A stretch of DNA of 64,000 nucleotides from Lachnospiraceae bacterium (GCA_017635395.1 JAGBLN010000035.1:1-64000), one strand, 5' to 3'. Counted from the first letter of the stretch, positions 36,001 through 45,980 are shown. The notes: generated from the sequence alone by a model not told the origin. Numbers and translations are program-made.

Positions 36001-38238
36001 ATGGCAGAAAATAAAAAAATACCAATCGAACAGTTAAAAAAATACGTGAAGCCGGTGGCAGCGATAGTTATCATGGCACTGGCTTTTGAAATATTTGTTT
36101 TCAATTTCCGTTCTGTACAGTCGCTTTTCTACAAGGAGACAAATGTTCCTGTGGATGGAAATAAGATGACCGGAATGAAATATTTTGGCGACGGAGTGTT
36201 TAAGCTGACGCAGGATGATGTGGTCGGTATAACAGTGCTTGAGGATGGACAAAGTCAGAGTGAACTGGAATATGGGACAGGGCAGGGGATTGGCGCAGAA
36301 GGCAATGTTGTCTCGGCTCTGTATCTGAGTAATCTGGAAGAGATAACGGGAACCGGTGGAGTTCACAGTATAAAACTTAATGTAGAGACTCCGAATTCTA
36401 TAGATTTGCCGTTTACAGAATCAGGTGTGCTTTATGTAAAGACTCATATAAAGGACACGGGAAATGCGTTTCTTGAGACATTGGATGACCATCCTATACT
36501 GCAGAATAACGAATCTTCTAAATACATATACATGCAGCCCTCAGGCAGGGTAAGCGATATTGTGTTGGAGTTTTCAATGTCGAATGGACAGATTTTGACG
36601 ATAAAAAGCATTACCATAAATGCCCGAAGACCATTCATGTTCTCCTTTTATAGGTTTCTGATAATGCTGTTTATTGGGATAGCCGCTTATTCATTACGCC
36701 CGGCATCATTATTGTGGCAGCTGGATACTCTGGCTAAAGCATCGTGGAAGAAATATGTCGTTCTGGGACTCTGCATTGTCTTTGTCACGCCTGCGTGGCT
36801 GCTGATTCGCGATAATGTGTATCTGACTAATTTTGTGGAGTTTAATCCGTATCAGGATCTTGCTGTGGCACTGTCAGAGGGACACTGCTACATAAATGAA
36901 GAGCCGGATCCGGCGCTGGTAGCTTTGTCTAATCCATATGATGATACCCTGAGATCCGCAATGGGCATAGAAACAAAATGGGACTACGCTCTTTATAACG
37001 GGAAATACTATGTCTATTTTGGTATAGTTCCCTGTCTTTTATTCTATCTGCCTTTTTATGCCCTTTTGGGAATTAAAATGCCTAATTCTTTGCCGATTCT
37101 TGGTGCGGCAGTGCTCTTATTGGTTGGAATATATATGCTGATAAAAGCAATGGCGGCAGTGTATTATCAAAAACTTAAATATGCGGCACATCTGATCCTT
37201 ACAGCGGTCATTTATTTTGGCTGTCAGATGCCGTTTTTCTTAAATCAGCCGGATGGCTATGCTGTGCCGGTGACCTGTGCCGAGGCTATGCTGGTGTGGG
37301 GGCTGTATTTTTGGATATCTTCACTAAAGGCAGAAGGATGGAAGATGTATGTTAGAGTTGCATTGGGCTCCTTTATCATGGCTCTTATTGCCGGAACCAG
37401 ACCTAATATGGAAATATATGCGCTGCTGAGTGTTCCGGTGTTTGTGTGGTTTGTGAAAGCAAATTTAAAGGCGGAGAAAAAGTCAAACGTTATGGGATTT
37501 GCAGTTGCGTTTGTTTTGCCATTCATACCGGTGGCTGCCGGTCTCATGTGCTATAACGCAGTCCGTTTCGAATCTGTATTTGAGTTCGGTAATAATTATA
37601 ATCTGACGGTATCGGATATGTCGCTTAATCCTTTTTCGCTGGACAAGTTGTTTATAGGTGTATATGAGTATCTACTGAAACTTCCGGATCTCACATATAA
37701 GTTCCCTTTCTTATCTATACCGGGGGATGGGACTCAATCAAATGCATTTGCACATTGTTTTGTACATATGGAATATATTTTTGCCGGACTTCTTCCGGTA
37801 AATATACTGCTATGGATTATACCGATACTCTTTAAAAGGACAAGCGAAAAGAAAGATGTTACAAGTGTTGCCGAAAAAGGAAAGGAGCTTGAATCACTTA
37901 GATATTTTGGCCTGACAGCTGTGGTACTTGCATTGTTTTTAGTGTTATTTGATAGTGAGAGTGCAGGAATAGTTTACCGATATGAAGCTGATTTTTCTAT
38001 CGCTTTATATATAGGTGCATCGGCAGCGCTTATGATTTTAATGTCAAAAACAGAGAAGTACGGTGAAGAAGCCCGAAAGATATGTGAAAAGCTGCTTGTG
38101 CTTCTACTAATTGTGGCGTTAGTGTGGTCGCTGATTTTCCACCTGAATTTTTATTTTCTTACAGGTCTCAAGTATCCTTTGCTTTGGGGAAATACTGATC
38201 TGTATTACAGGATTTTTTATGCGTTTAATTTTTTATAA
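36001..38238 (+). CDS. Large GT-C-like membrane protein, tandem paralogue 1
   Basis: 745 residues, not assigned to a named family. Layout: one membrane span (about 17-34, ending FEIFVFNF), an extracytoplasmic beta-rich region (about 40-205), then 10 or more spans. A conserved core reads WDYALYNGKYYVYFGIVPCLLFYLP, then TRPN, YNAVRFES and FEFGNNYN. The end is LYYRIFYAFNFL. The same layout and motifs recur in the next two genes. The core resembles polytopic GT-C enzymes or glycan-handling proteins, and the location in an envelope locus fits, but no activity can be assigned. Possibly transcribed from lepA. This copy is the most diverged of the three. Confidence 0.75.
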   Translation: MAENKKIPIEQLKKYVKPVAAIVIMALAFEIFVFNFRSVQSLFYKETNVPVDGNKMTGMKYFGDGVFKLTQDDVVGITVLEDGQSQSELEYGTGQGIGAEGNVVSALYLSNLEEITGTGGVHSIKLNVETPNSIDLPFTESGVLYVKTHIKDTGNAFLETLDDHPILQNNESSKYIYMQPSGRVSDIVLEFSMSNGQILTIKSITINARRPFMFSFYRFLIMLFIGIAAYSLRPASLLWQLDTLAKASWKKYVVLGLCIVFVTPAWLLIRDNVYLTNFVEFNPYQDLAVALSEGHCYINEEPDPALVALSNPYDDTLRSAMGIETKWDYALYNGKYYVYFGIVPCLLFYLPFYALLGIKMPNSLPILGAAVLLLVGIYMLIKAMAAVYYQKLKYAAHLILTAVIYFGCQMPFFLNQPDGYAVPVTCAEAMLVWGLYFWISSLKAEGWKMYVRVALGSFIMALIAGTRPNMEIYALLSVPVFVWFVKANLKAEKKSNVMGFAVAFVLPFIPVAAGLMCYNAVRFESVFEFGNNYNLTVSDMSLNPFSLDKLFIGVYEYLLKLPDLTYKFPFLSIPGDGTQSNAFAHCFVHMEYIFAGLLPVNILLWIIPILFKRTSEKKDVTSVAEKGKELESLRYFGLTAVVLALFLVLFDSESAGIVYRYEADFSIALYIGASAALMILMSKTEKYGEEARKICEKLLVLLLIVALVWSLIFHLNFYFLTGLKYPLLWGNTDLYYRIFYAFNFL

Positions 38239-38318
38239 TAAATAACAGCTATCGGAAAGTATGAATTGAACTTGCGGGTATTCACACAGACTTAATTGAA
38301 TTGCGTATAATAATTTTG

Positions 38319-40439
38319 ATGGATGCATTGAAAATTAATAAAAAAAAGAATACAACAATAATTATTCTGTTTCTGGCTGCGGTTCTTATTGAAATATTTG
38401 TTTTTAATCTGCGGACATTTCAGACAGCTGCATATCAGGAGAAGACATTGGATTCTTCCTATTCCGTGGAGCTGGTAGGCGGGATATTTGATACTGATGG
38501 CGACATAGTGATGAATGCTGATGCGGATTTTGTGACACTTAATATAACGGGCTTTGGTTACCCGCTCAATGATGTCAAGCTGGATGTGGAGTGTCTTGGT
38601 GAAGGCAAAGAACCGGATTATCAGGAACCGGTGTGCGTTGTGGAATGCTGTGCTTTTGACGATGCACTGTTTGAAACAATTGATCCGGACGGGAATTCAT
38701 ATTTGCAAAACGGTGCTGTTATGACAGTAAATGCAGATATCCTTCATAGGATAGAGACATCGCATTACCTGTTTCTTGATCCTTTTGGCGATACACATAA
38801 GCTTCAGCTTGTTTTATATCCTAAGTCCGGAGTCCCTCATATCATCAGGATACACGATCTTACTTTTAATGCGGTAAAACCGATGCGTTTTCAGCCTGTC
38901 AGGATAGCAGTAGTTTTTATGCTGCTCCTTATCTTTTATTTTGCGCTTATTGATAAACGCTTATGGCAGGCGGAGTGCGGGGACACAAAAAAATGGAAAT
39001 ACATGCTTTTTTCAGGTATATTTGTTGCCTTTGCTGTTTTTGCATCATACTGGATGCTTTCTGATAAGACTGTTTTAATGGAACGCTTCTCGCCGTATAA
39101 CGAATTGGCTAAAGCTATTGCGCAGGGGCGGCTGTATGTAGGGGAAGCCAATGATGTTGTTATAGGCACAGAAGGACGATCCGTGTTCTGGCGGGGAGGC
39201 AGTACAGAGGTTATGTTTGACTACGCCTACCATGATGGAAAGTATTATGTGTATTTCGGCTTGTTACCCTGTCTGTTATTCTATCTGCCTTATTATCTTG
39301 TTACCGGGTCAGATCTGCCTAATGTTATTCCGGGACTATTCTTAAGATTAATGTTAGTAGCCCTTGTTGGCAGATTGATATGGAATCTTATAAAGAACTA
39401 TTACAGGAAGACTCCGATAGCTTTGTTCCTGTTGCTATGGTGGGGAACCGTTTGCGGTATGTATGTTCCTGCGCTAATGACAGAAATGATAATGTTTTAT
39501 GATGTCCCGATATTATCCGGGGCTGTATTGATCCTTGCTGGAAGCTGCTTTTTTACTGGTATTGGCAGGTTAGACTCAAAGCAGACTTTTGTAAGGCTTG
39601 CTTTGGGAAGTATATGTTTTGCTTCGGTGTCATTGTGCCGGCCTACTATGCTTTTATATGGCTTTGTGATAGTGGGATATACGATGTGGAATCGACGGGA
39701 GAAGATTAAAGCCGGAGGAATACGGCTTTTAACAGCAACTGCCATATCAATTGCATTACCGTATGTTTTTTTTGCAATTGCTTGTTCAGCTTACAATGCG
39801 GCAAGGTTTGGCTCCCCATTTGACTTTGGAGCATCCTATAATGCTACGACCTATCCGATTGAAGGGGCAACATTATTTGTTCCGTACATTGTTGCAAGGT
39901 CTGTTTACGATTATCTGCTTAAACCGCCTTTTGTAGATTTCGGGTTCCCGTTTACGAAGTTTAATGTTTGGGAGAAGGTGCGTGTTGCAGGTAATATCAT
40001 GGTAGTAGATATGTTCATCGGGGGAATACTGGCTGCAAATCCTTTTACCTGGAGCTATGCATTGATAGGCTGCTACAGACAAAAGCTTAAACAGAAAAAA
40101 ATCCTGTATCCTATGTTACTGTGCATCGCTGTTGCACTTTTTCTTATGGTATACGGAGTAGTTTTTACAAGCTCGGTATATACCAGATATACGGTGGAGT
40201 TTTCTCCTGCAATCCTTATTGGGGGCTGTATAGTTATAATGGAGATATATGAAGACATCATCCGGCTTGAGGATGAACGGCTCGGAAATATACTCAGGGT
40301 TATAATCGCACTGTTGATGCTGGTATCCCTTTTGTGGGGAGGTGTCCAATTGTGCTGTGCCGAGACGGGAAGTGCAGGGCTTGCGACAGGGAATGTGGAA
40401 CTCTGGTATGGCTTGAAATATGGCTTTAGGGTTTTTTAG
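38319..40439 (+). CDS. Large GT-C-like membrane protein, tandem paralogue 2
   Basis: 706 residues. Shares with its neighbours the N-terminal span ending IEIFVFNLR, an extracytoplasmic beta-rich domain (about 35-190), a polytopic C-terminal half with FDYAYHDGKYYVYFGLLPCLLFYLPYYLVTGSDLPN, CRPT, YNAARFGSPFDFGASYNATT, and the C-terminal LWYGLKYGFRVF. ATG 38319 is used because paralogue 3 also starts MD..K..KK; an in-frame TTG at 38301 is less likely. There is no visible Shine-Dalgarno, and TATAAT lies at 38306-38311. Its last bases overlap the longer frame of paralogue 3. Confidence 0.75.
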   Translation: MDALKINKKKNTTIIILFLAAVLIEIFVFNLRTFQTAAYQEKTLDSSYSVELVGGIFDTDGDIVMNADADFVTLNITGFGYPLNDVKLDVECLGEGKEPDYQEPVCVVECCAFDDALFETIDPDGNSYLQNGAVMTVNADILHRIETSHYLFLDPFGDTHKLQLVLYPKSGVPHIIRIHDLTFNAVKPMRFQPVRIAVVFMLLLIFYFALIDKRLWQAECGDTKKWKYMLFSGIFVAFAVFASYWMLSDKTVLMERFSPYNELAKAIAQGRLYVGEANDVVIGTEGRSVFWRGGSTEVMFDYAYHDGKYYVYFGLLPCLLFYLPYYLVTGSDLPNVIPGLFLRLMLVALVGRLIWNLIKNYYRKTPIALFLLLWWGTVCGMYVPALMTEMIMFYDVPILSGAVLILAGSCFFTGIGRLDSKQTFVRLALGSICFASVSLCRPTMLLYGFVIVGYTMWNRREKIKAGGIRLLTATAISIALPYVFFAIACSAYNAARFGSPFDFGASYNATTYPIEGATLFVPYIVARSVYDYLLKPPFVDFGFPFTKFNVWEKVRVAGNIMVVDMFIGGILAANPFTWSYALIGCYRQKLKQKKILYPMLLCIAVALFLMVYGVVFTSSVYTRYTVEFSPAILIGGCIVIMEIYEDIIRLEDERLGNILRVIIALLMLVSLLWGGVQLCCAETGSAGLATGNVELWYGLKYGFRVF

Positions 40440-40443
40440 GTAT

Positions 40444-42591
40444 ATGGATGAAATGAAGAAGAAAAATGTAAAGAATATAGCTGTCAGAGTGTCGGTGTTA
40501 TTGTTGATATCAATAATAATAGAACTCTTTGTATTTAACATACGTTTTTTTCAATCTATATTATATGAATCCAGCCCGTTTGATGCTTCAAATACGATAG
40601 CTATAGAGGGGGCACATCTTTTAGCTGATGGGAGTTTGGAATTGGACGATGATACCGATTCATTCACTGTTATCATTGGGAATATAAACAGGAAACTTAA
40701 GAATATACGGATGGATGTAGAAAATATTGACGAGGAAGTATCGATTTATACGGAGGATCATGTCTGTGATGTGAAGGTTGCGGTATGGGATGATGCTTTG
40801 CATGAAAAAATGGGGGATGATGGCACAACATATCTGGAAAGCGGAATGTATGATCTGACTGAAAAGAAGATTCTGCGTTCAGTGCCGGAATCTGAATATA
40901 TCTGGCTTGAAACCTTTGGCGAGACAAAGGCAGTAAGACTTACGATTTCATCGGTGTCGGGCAGAGGAAGACAGTTTAAGCTTAACGATATTACTTTTAA
41001 TGCCACGCAGGATTTAAAAATTAAATTTGTAAGGTTATTTGTAATATTTATAGCATTGTGCGTATGTTACATTGTTTTGTTTGAAAGGACAGTATGGAAA
41101 GCGGATTGTGTGACACCGGCAAAGTGGAAAACTGCAGTACCCCTGGTTTTGTTTTTATTTGCTGCAGTGGGTGCCTTTGCATGGGCAACGGCTAATCCGT
41201 CAGTTTTTGGACCTGACCAGAATGAGTATGCTCCGTTAGCAAGAGCTCTGCTTAATGGCACCCCTTCTGTCGGAGACGCAGGAGATCTGGTGAAGAATGC
41301 TGATGGTAAGATTGTTTTTTGGAATATGACTTCATCTGAGGTGATGTTTGACTATGCGTATTATGATGGGAAATACTATGTTTATTTTGGGGTACTGCCA
41401 TGTCTGGTTATGTTCCTCCCGTATCTTCTGCTGACAGGCAGGGATCTTCCAAACTTTGTTCCGGTGGTTCTTATGTGTCTTGCAATACTGGCAGAAATAT
41501 ATATTTTTTTGGGAATGCTTATAAGACGGTATTACAGGAATACCCCGTTTATGGCAAGGCTGCTGATGACGGCGGCTGCTTGTGGGGGAATGTATATCTT
41601 GTCATTTATCAGTGTGCCTGATCACTATATGGTAGCTATTTCTTTCGGATTGATCCTTTCATTGGCCGGGATCATGTGCTGGATAAAAGCGTTACCGTTT
41701 GAAAGCTTTAAAACAGCACAGACCGATTATACAGTGCATATCGGCTATTTAACGGCAGGAAGCGCATGTATGGCTGCAGTGTCGTTGTGCCGTCCGACAC
41801 TTCTTATAGTCGGATTTGCGTTCTTGCTTGTTATACTGGTTACAGATGGTAAAGCTATTGCAGGGATGGATAAAAGGAAACTATTGCAGTGTATGCTGGC
41901 CGTGGCTATACCATATATTATATTTGCAGCTTTATGTATGTATTATAACTATATACGGTTTGATTCTCCGTTTGACTTTGGTGCATCCAGGAATATGACA
42001 ACCATTCCATTTAACGGTGGAAAAGGTTTTCTGCCGTTTCTGATAGCGCGGGCAATTTATGAGTATTTGTTTGCACCTGCGGTATTTAAGGCTGAATACC
42101 CGTTTTTTTTCTATGAACGCTGGGGACAGATAACGGAAGGGAGCAGCATACTGGCTGTGACTAAACCGGATATAGGACTTTTTACGGGGACTCCCGTACT
42201 GTGGCTGGGGCTGTTATGCATAGGTTACAGGAAAAGCCTGAAACAGAAGAAATTGCTTTTACCTATCGTTGCAATGTTTTTTTCGGCTTTTTTGCTTATG
42301 ACCTTTGCAACCAGATTTACATTTTGTCTTACGGAGCGGTATACGCTGGAATTCAGTCTTATATTCTTTGTCATAGCTTTTATAGGAATGATGGAGCTGT
42401 ACGAGGATATGAAGGATAAGGCCGGGGCAAGATTAATGGGAGCTGTTTTTTTAGGAATAAGGCTGCTGCTTCTTGCTGCGGTTGTTTATGGAAGCCTGCA
42501 GCTGTTCCCGGAAAAATGGACATACAACTTATCCTGTGGTAATACGGAGCTGTATTACAGGATATATTATGCGATGAATTTCATGCTATAG
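40444..42591 (+). CDS. Large GT-C-like membrane protein, tandem paralogue 3
   Basis: 715 residues, closest to paralogue 2: span ending IELFVFNIRF, beta-rich outer domain, FDYAYYDGKYYVYFGVLPCLVMFLP with TGRDLPN, CRPT, YNYIRFDSPFDFGASRNMTT, and LYYRIYYAMNFML at the end. A MELYEDMKDKAG segment near the last span matches MEIYEDIIRLED in paralogue 2. ATG 40444 is chosen by alignment; ATG 40420 in the same frame would overlap paralogue 2 by 20 bases. Only a short AGG precedes the start. Confidence 0.75.
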   Translation: MDEMKKKNVKNIAVRVSVLLLISIIIELFVFNIRFFQSILYESSPFDASNTIAIEGAHLLADGSLELDDDTDSFTVIIGNINRKLKNIRMDVENIDEEVSIYTEDHVCDVKVAVWDDALHEKMGDDGTTYLESGMYDLTEKKILRSVPESEYIWLETFGETKAVRLTISSVSGRGRQFKLNDITFNATQDLKIKFVRLFVIFIALCVCYIVLFERTVWKADCVTPAKWKTAVPLVLFLFAAVGAFAWATANPSVFGPDQNEYAPLARALLNGTPSVGDAGDLVKNADGKIVFWNMTSSEVMFDYAYYDGKYYVYFGVLPCLVMFLPYLLLTGRDLPNFVPVVLMCLAILAEIYIFLGMLIRRYYRNTPFMARLLMTAAACGGMYILSFISVPDHYMVAISFGLILSLAGIMCWIKALPFESFKTAQTDYTVHIGYLTAGSACMAAVSLCRPTLLIVGFAFLLVILVTDGKAIAGMDKRKLLQCMLAVAIPYIIFAALCMYYNYIRFDSPFDFGASRNMTTIPFNGGKGFLPFLIARAIYEYLFAPAVFKAEYPFFFYERWGQITEGSSILAVTKPDIGLFTGTPVLWLGLLCIGYRKSLKQKKLLLPIVAMFFSAFLLMTFATRFTFCLTERYTLEFSLIFFVIAFIGMMELYEDMKDKAGARLMGAVFLGIRLLLLAAVVYGSLQLFPEKWTYNLSCGNTELYYRIYYAMNFML

Positions 42592-42634
42592 GGCGGCTCT
42601 ACATGAACTAAAAAAAACAAGGCATGAACCTGTC

Positions 42635-42663
42635 TTGCGAATAATAAGGTAGGGTGTTATCAT
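42635..42663 (+). promoter_or_regulatory. Promoter of the pilin gene
   Basis: TTGCGA (42635-42640), a 17-base spacer and TATCAT (42658-42663). The ~70-base leader contains GACGATC (42683-42689) facing GGTCGTC, a 7-bp hairpin with one G-U that could stabilise the 5' end of the mRNA. Confidence 0.5.
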
Positions 42664-42741
42664 TTAGTTACAAAGAAAACAGGACGATCGTGGCAGCATG
42701 GTCGTCACAAACAAAAACATAATGAAAAGGAGAACACAAAA

Positions 42742-43218
42742 ATGAGAAAGAACAAAGGTTTTTCACTTGTTGAGCTGATCATTGTTATCGCTATCATGGC
42801 TATCCTGGTCGGTGTTATGGCACCTCAGCTGATCAAGTACATCGAGAAGTCAAAGGTATCATCCGATACACAGCTTTGCTCCACAGTTCAGACAGCTGTT
42901 ACAACAGCTCTTTCTGATCCTGAAGTAAACGACTGGAACGGTTACGATACTAAATTCAACACGTGGTGCAATGCAACTGCAGTTTCTGCTCTTAGCACAA
43001 CAGCTACAGACAAGCTTGATTCTTCAGTTCTTGAGACTCTTGGTGAGAAGACACCTGCAAACATCAACAGCAGCCTTAAGTCATATCAGGCAAAGTCTAA
43101 CGGTGTATCTTTCCAGATCATCGATGCTAACAGCGTATCTGTTTGGATCCCTAACACAGACGCTTCCGGTTCAAAGGGTAAGAACAGTGGTACTGCTTCT
43201 TCAATCAGCGTAGACTGA
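42742..43218 (+). CDS. Type IV pilin-like prepilin
   Basis: 158 residues. A classic class III prepilin N-terminus: short basic leader MRKNKG, cleavage before Phe7, FSLVELIIVIAIMAILVGVMAP with Glu at +5, then a Ser/Thr-rich globular domain with two cysteines (QLCSTV and TWCNAT) that could form a disulfide. It should be processed by a prepilin peptidase and assembled into a pilus or pseudopilus, but no peptidase, ATPase or platform gene is in the window. C-ending codons dominate (AAC, GAC, TAC, ATC), unlike the flanking membrane proteins, suggesting high expression. AAAAGGAG precedes ATG; a strong terminator follows. Confidence 0.9.
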   Translation: MRKNKGFSLVELIIVIAIMAILVGVMAPQLIKYIEKSKVSSDTQLCSTVQTAVTTALSDPEVNDWNGYDTKFNTWCNATAVSALSTTATDKLDSSVLETLGEKTPANINSSLKSYQAKSNGVSFQIIDANSVSVWIPNTDASGSKGKNSGTASSISVD

Positions 43219-43250
43219 TAACTGGCAGAAGTTAAAGGATGTAAACAAGG

Positions 43251-43284
43251 CCTCCGATTGCGATAGCAGTCGGAGGTTTTTTTT
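43251..43284 (+). terminator. Strong terminator after the pilin gene
   Basis: CCTCCGATTG (43251-43260) pairs with CAGTCGGAGG (43267-43276), one G-U pair, 6-base loop, then eight T. Confidence 0.9.
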
Positions 43285-43355
43285 AGCATAACAAGGATGT
43301 TTTGACGTAATTGCGAACGAATAGTGAGCTAAGGATGGCGAACGTCGAGCAATTA

Positions 43356-43364
43356 TGGTATAGT
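43356..43364 (+). promoter_or_regulatory. Extended -10 element just before the YfhO gene
   Basis: TGGTATAGT fits the extended -10 form TGnTATAAT, with no good -35. Transcription would begin at about 43371, only a few bases before the ATG at 43374, so the mRNA may be nearly leaderless. An imperfect inverted repeat (AATTGC at 43309 and GCAATT at 43349) lies just upstream. Confidence 0.4.
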
Positions 43365-43373
43365 ATTTACTAT

Positions 43374-45980
43374 ATGAAAGCTATTATTGATAAGATAAGC
43401 AGTAAAAAATATATATTCCTGATTTTAAGCGTGGTTTGCCCTGTAGCAGTGATGAGTATCGCTCTTTTCTTCAGGGGAACTATGCCGGGGCAGTCTTTAC
43501 TTTTGGTACAGGGCGACTATACCAATGAATATCTCCCCTTTTTTTGTCATTTTTGGGATGCACTCCTTCATGGGAAAAGTCTGGAATACAGTTTTGCGGC
43601 AGGACTGGGCTCACCTACAATGGGGATATACTCCATATTTGCATTCAGTCCCTGCAGCATAATACCGTATCTGATAGAGGATATAACGCTTGCGGCTTAT
43701 TTATCCCTGATGATAAAGATTGCGCTTGCTTCACTTTTCTTTTATCTGTTTCTTGGTGAGGTAGTAAGATGCAGCAATAAAACCGCCATGTTTTTTTCTT
43801 TATTTTATTCGTTGTCATCTTATATATGTATCTATTACATAAATATACACTTTATAGATATTTTTTACATTCTGCCTGCGTTAATTTATTCGCTTGTCAG
43901 ATTTGTACGGGATGATAAAGCGTTGCTGCTGACAGGCTGTTATGTCTATTGTTTTATCAATAATTTTTTCAACGGATACTGTACCGGCCTGTTTTCGGCA
44001 CTGGCTTATATTATTTTTCTGTGGTATTTTGATGTCAGGGGTGAAAGACTAAAAAAGAATATATTAAAGTATATTCTTGTATCTGCTGCGTCACTGCTGC
44101 TTTCGGCTCCGGTACTGCTTCCGGCAGTGTTTTTTGTACTGCATTATATGGCAGGGGGGAGCGATTTCTCCTATATTCCCCTTAATGATCCGCTTAAATC
44201 AGTTCTTGCGCTTCTTTTTGGGCGGACAAATAAAAGCGTGTTCAATTATTATCCAATGGTCTACTGCGGTTGGCCTTCATTTCTGTTCGGCATAGCCTTT
44301 TTCTTCGATAAGAAAAATGAAAAAAAGAAAAAAATTTTGGCAGGTATACTGCTGGGGGCACTGGTGGTCTGCGTACTGTGGCATCCGGCATATCTTATGA
44401 TGCATCTTTTTAATGAGCCGGATAGCTTCCCGTGGAGATTCAGCTATCTGTTGATATTTGTTTTGTGTACTGTCGGTGCATACGAAACAGACCGGCTGGA
44501 AGAAAAAATGCTTTCTGCCGCAAGGTATATTCCCGGGGGGATTCTGATACTGATGTTGCTGCTTTCTTATTTCATATATAGTGGTACCTCGGTAGTTACA
44601 TATCCTCTGCTTATATTGAATCTTGTATTCATAGTAGCTTATATATTCCTTTCGCACAAAAGAACTCTGCTTTATACGGTCATGTTGCTTGAAGTGGTCT
44701 GTGCGACTTTTCTGCAGCTGCCTCAGAGACATGCGGATACAGACAATGATCAGCTTGCCCAGCAAAGAGCCTTTGAGGATTTCGAAACTTCACGGGAGCA
44801 GTTGTCTGCTGAGTGGGCAGGGAACGGATTTTGTCGCACATATGCGATGGCACCGTCGCTGGACGCATCACTCATATATGATTATCCGGGAGTACAGTTT
44901 TTTTGCTCATTTGAGAATAGCAATCTCATAAATACATTAAAGATGCTTGGTTTTGGTTCCCGTTCGCAGGAGTATTCATATATGGGGGCAACAGATTTTA
45001 GCAGTATGATATTATCGGTTAAATATATTTTTGGGAATGACGGAAGCGTTCCATTATTTATGGAGAAGGAAAAAGTTCTCCCCCTTGCGTTTGCGGTATC
45101 AGATGAAATAAAGAGCTATTCACCCGCAGATGGATATCCGGATGAGCGGCTTGAGGATCCTTTTGGAAATCAGCAGCGGCTGGCCGATGCCATGACGGTT
45201 CAGGATAGGGAACTGTTTTCACCGGCGGAAGTGTTTGTATATTCAGACGGTGATGTTTCCATGGCTGCCGAAAATGAAAGTGGGGATTATGTTTTAACAA
45301 GCGTAGCAGACAGGGGAGTTGTATATTGGTATACATCGGATGAGGATGATGATAATCCCGGATATATATTCTTATCAGCAGGGCGGGGGATAGGTATTTT
45401 TGATAAAGACGAGATAGAGGCGGGAAGTCCCTTCCCCGGTACATTTGAGACGACACCGATTTCAATACCCCATATTTATTCTTTTCAGAAGCCGGATGCG
45501 GATACGGTGCCACTGATAGCAATGCATATGAACAGTGGCGCAGGTTCCGAGACAGTAATAAAAAACTGTATTGCGAAGCGTCTTGTTACGGAGAGCCTTA
45601 ACGGAATCTATGAGGAACTCTCACCGGGGGGTCTGGTGGTTGATGATTTTGCAGATACTGAAATAAGGGGGCAGATTACGGCAGACAGCGATCATCCTGT
45701 ACTGTTTTCGTCTGTTCCATATGACCCTGACTGGCATATTTATATTGATGGCACGGAGTGTGACATATATCCGGTAGTTAATGGTACATTTTTGGCATGT
45801 GATATTCCTCCCGGAAACCATGAGATTATATTCAGATATAAGGATGGCTCTCTTGCATTAGGATGGAAATGCTTTGCTGCCGGCATGATGCTGTTCCTGC
45901 TGCTTGCAATAAGGGAGAGGAAAATTACAGGTGAAAAAATAACCACTAGGAAAAATCAAAAATCAGAGGAATCGATTTAA
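43374..45980 (+). CDS. YfhO-family membrane protein
   Basis: 868 residues. Fits YfhO (GT-C-like) proteins: an N-terminal span, the family block GDYTNEYLPFFCHFWDALLHGKSLEYSFAAGLG in the first loop, about 12 spans to residue ~460, a large extracytoplasmic domain (about 470-830), and a last span before a basic tail. The block DWHIYIDGTECDIYPVVNGTFLACDIPPGNHEI is typical of the C-terminal part. YfhO relatives glycosylate lipoteichoic acids or other envelope polymers in Firmicutes. ATG 43374 is chosen by topology; no Shine-Dalgarno is visible, and an in-frame TTG at 43311 would add 21 residues of unlikely composition. Confidence 0.8.
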   Translation: MKAIIDKISSKKYIFLILSVVCPVAVMSIALFFRGTMPGQSLLLVQGDYTNEYLPFFCHFWDALLHGKSLEYSFAAGLGSPTMGIYSIFAFSPCSIIPYLIEDITLAAYLSLMIKIALASLFFYLFLGEVVRCSNKTAMFFSLFYSLSSYICIYYINIHFIDIFYILPALIYSLVRFVRDDKALLLTGCYVYCFINNFFNGYCTGLFSALAYIIFLWYFDVRGERLKKNILKYILVSAASLLLSAPVLLPAVFFVLHYMAGGSDFSYIPLNDPLKSVLALLFGRTNKSVFNYYPMVYCGWPSFLFGIAFFFDKKNEKKKKILAGILLGALVVCVLWHPAYLMMHLFNEPDSFPWRFSYLLIFVLCTVGAYETDRLEEKMLSAARYIPGGILILMLLLSYFIYSGTSVVTYPLLILNLVFIVAYIFLSHKRTLLYTVMLLEVVCATFLQLPQRHADTDNDQLAQQRAFEDFETSREQLSAEWAGNGFCRTYAMAPSLDASLIYDYPGVQFFCSFENSNLINTLKMLGFGSRSQEYSYMGATDFSSMILSVKYIFGNDGSVPLFMEKEKVLPLAFAVSDEIKSYSPADGYPDERLEDPFGNQQRLADAMTVQDRELFSPAEVFVYSDGDVSMAAENESGDYVLTSVADRGVVYWYTSDEDDDNPGYIFLSAGRGIGIFDKDEIEAGSPFPGTFETTPISIPHIYSFQKPDADTVPLIAMHMNSGAGSETVIKNCIAKRLVTESLNGIYEELSPGGLVVDDFADTEIRGQITADSDHPVLFSSVPYDPDWHIYIDGTECDIYPVVNGTFLACDIPPGNHEIIFRYKDGSLALGWKCFAAGMMLFLLLAIRERKITGEKITTRKNQKSEESI

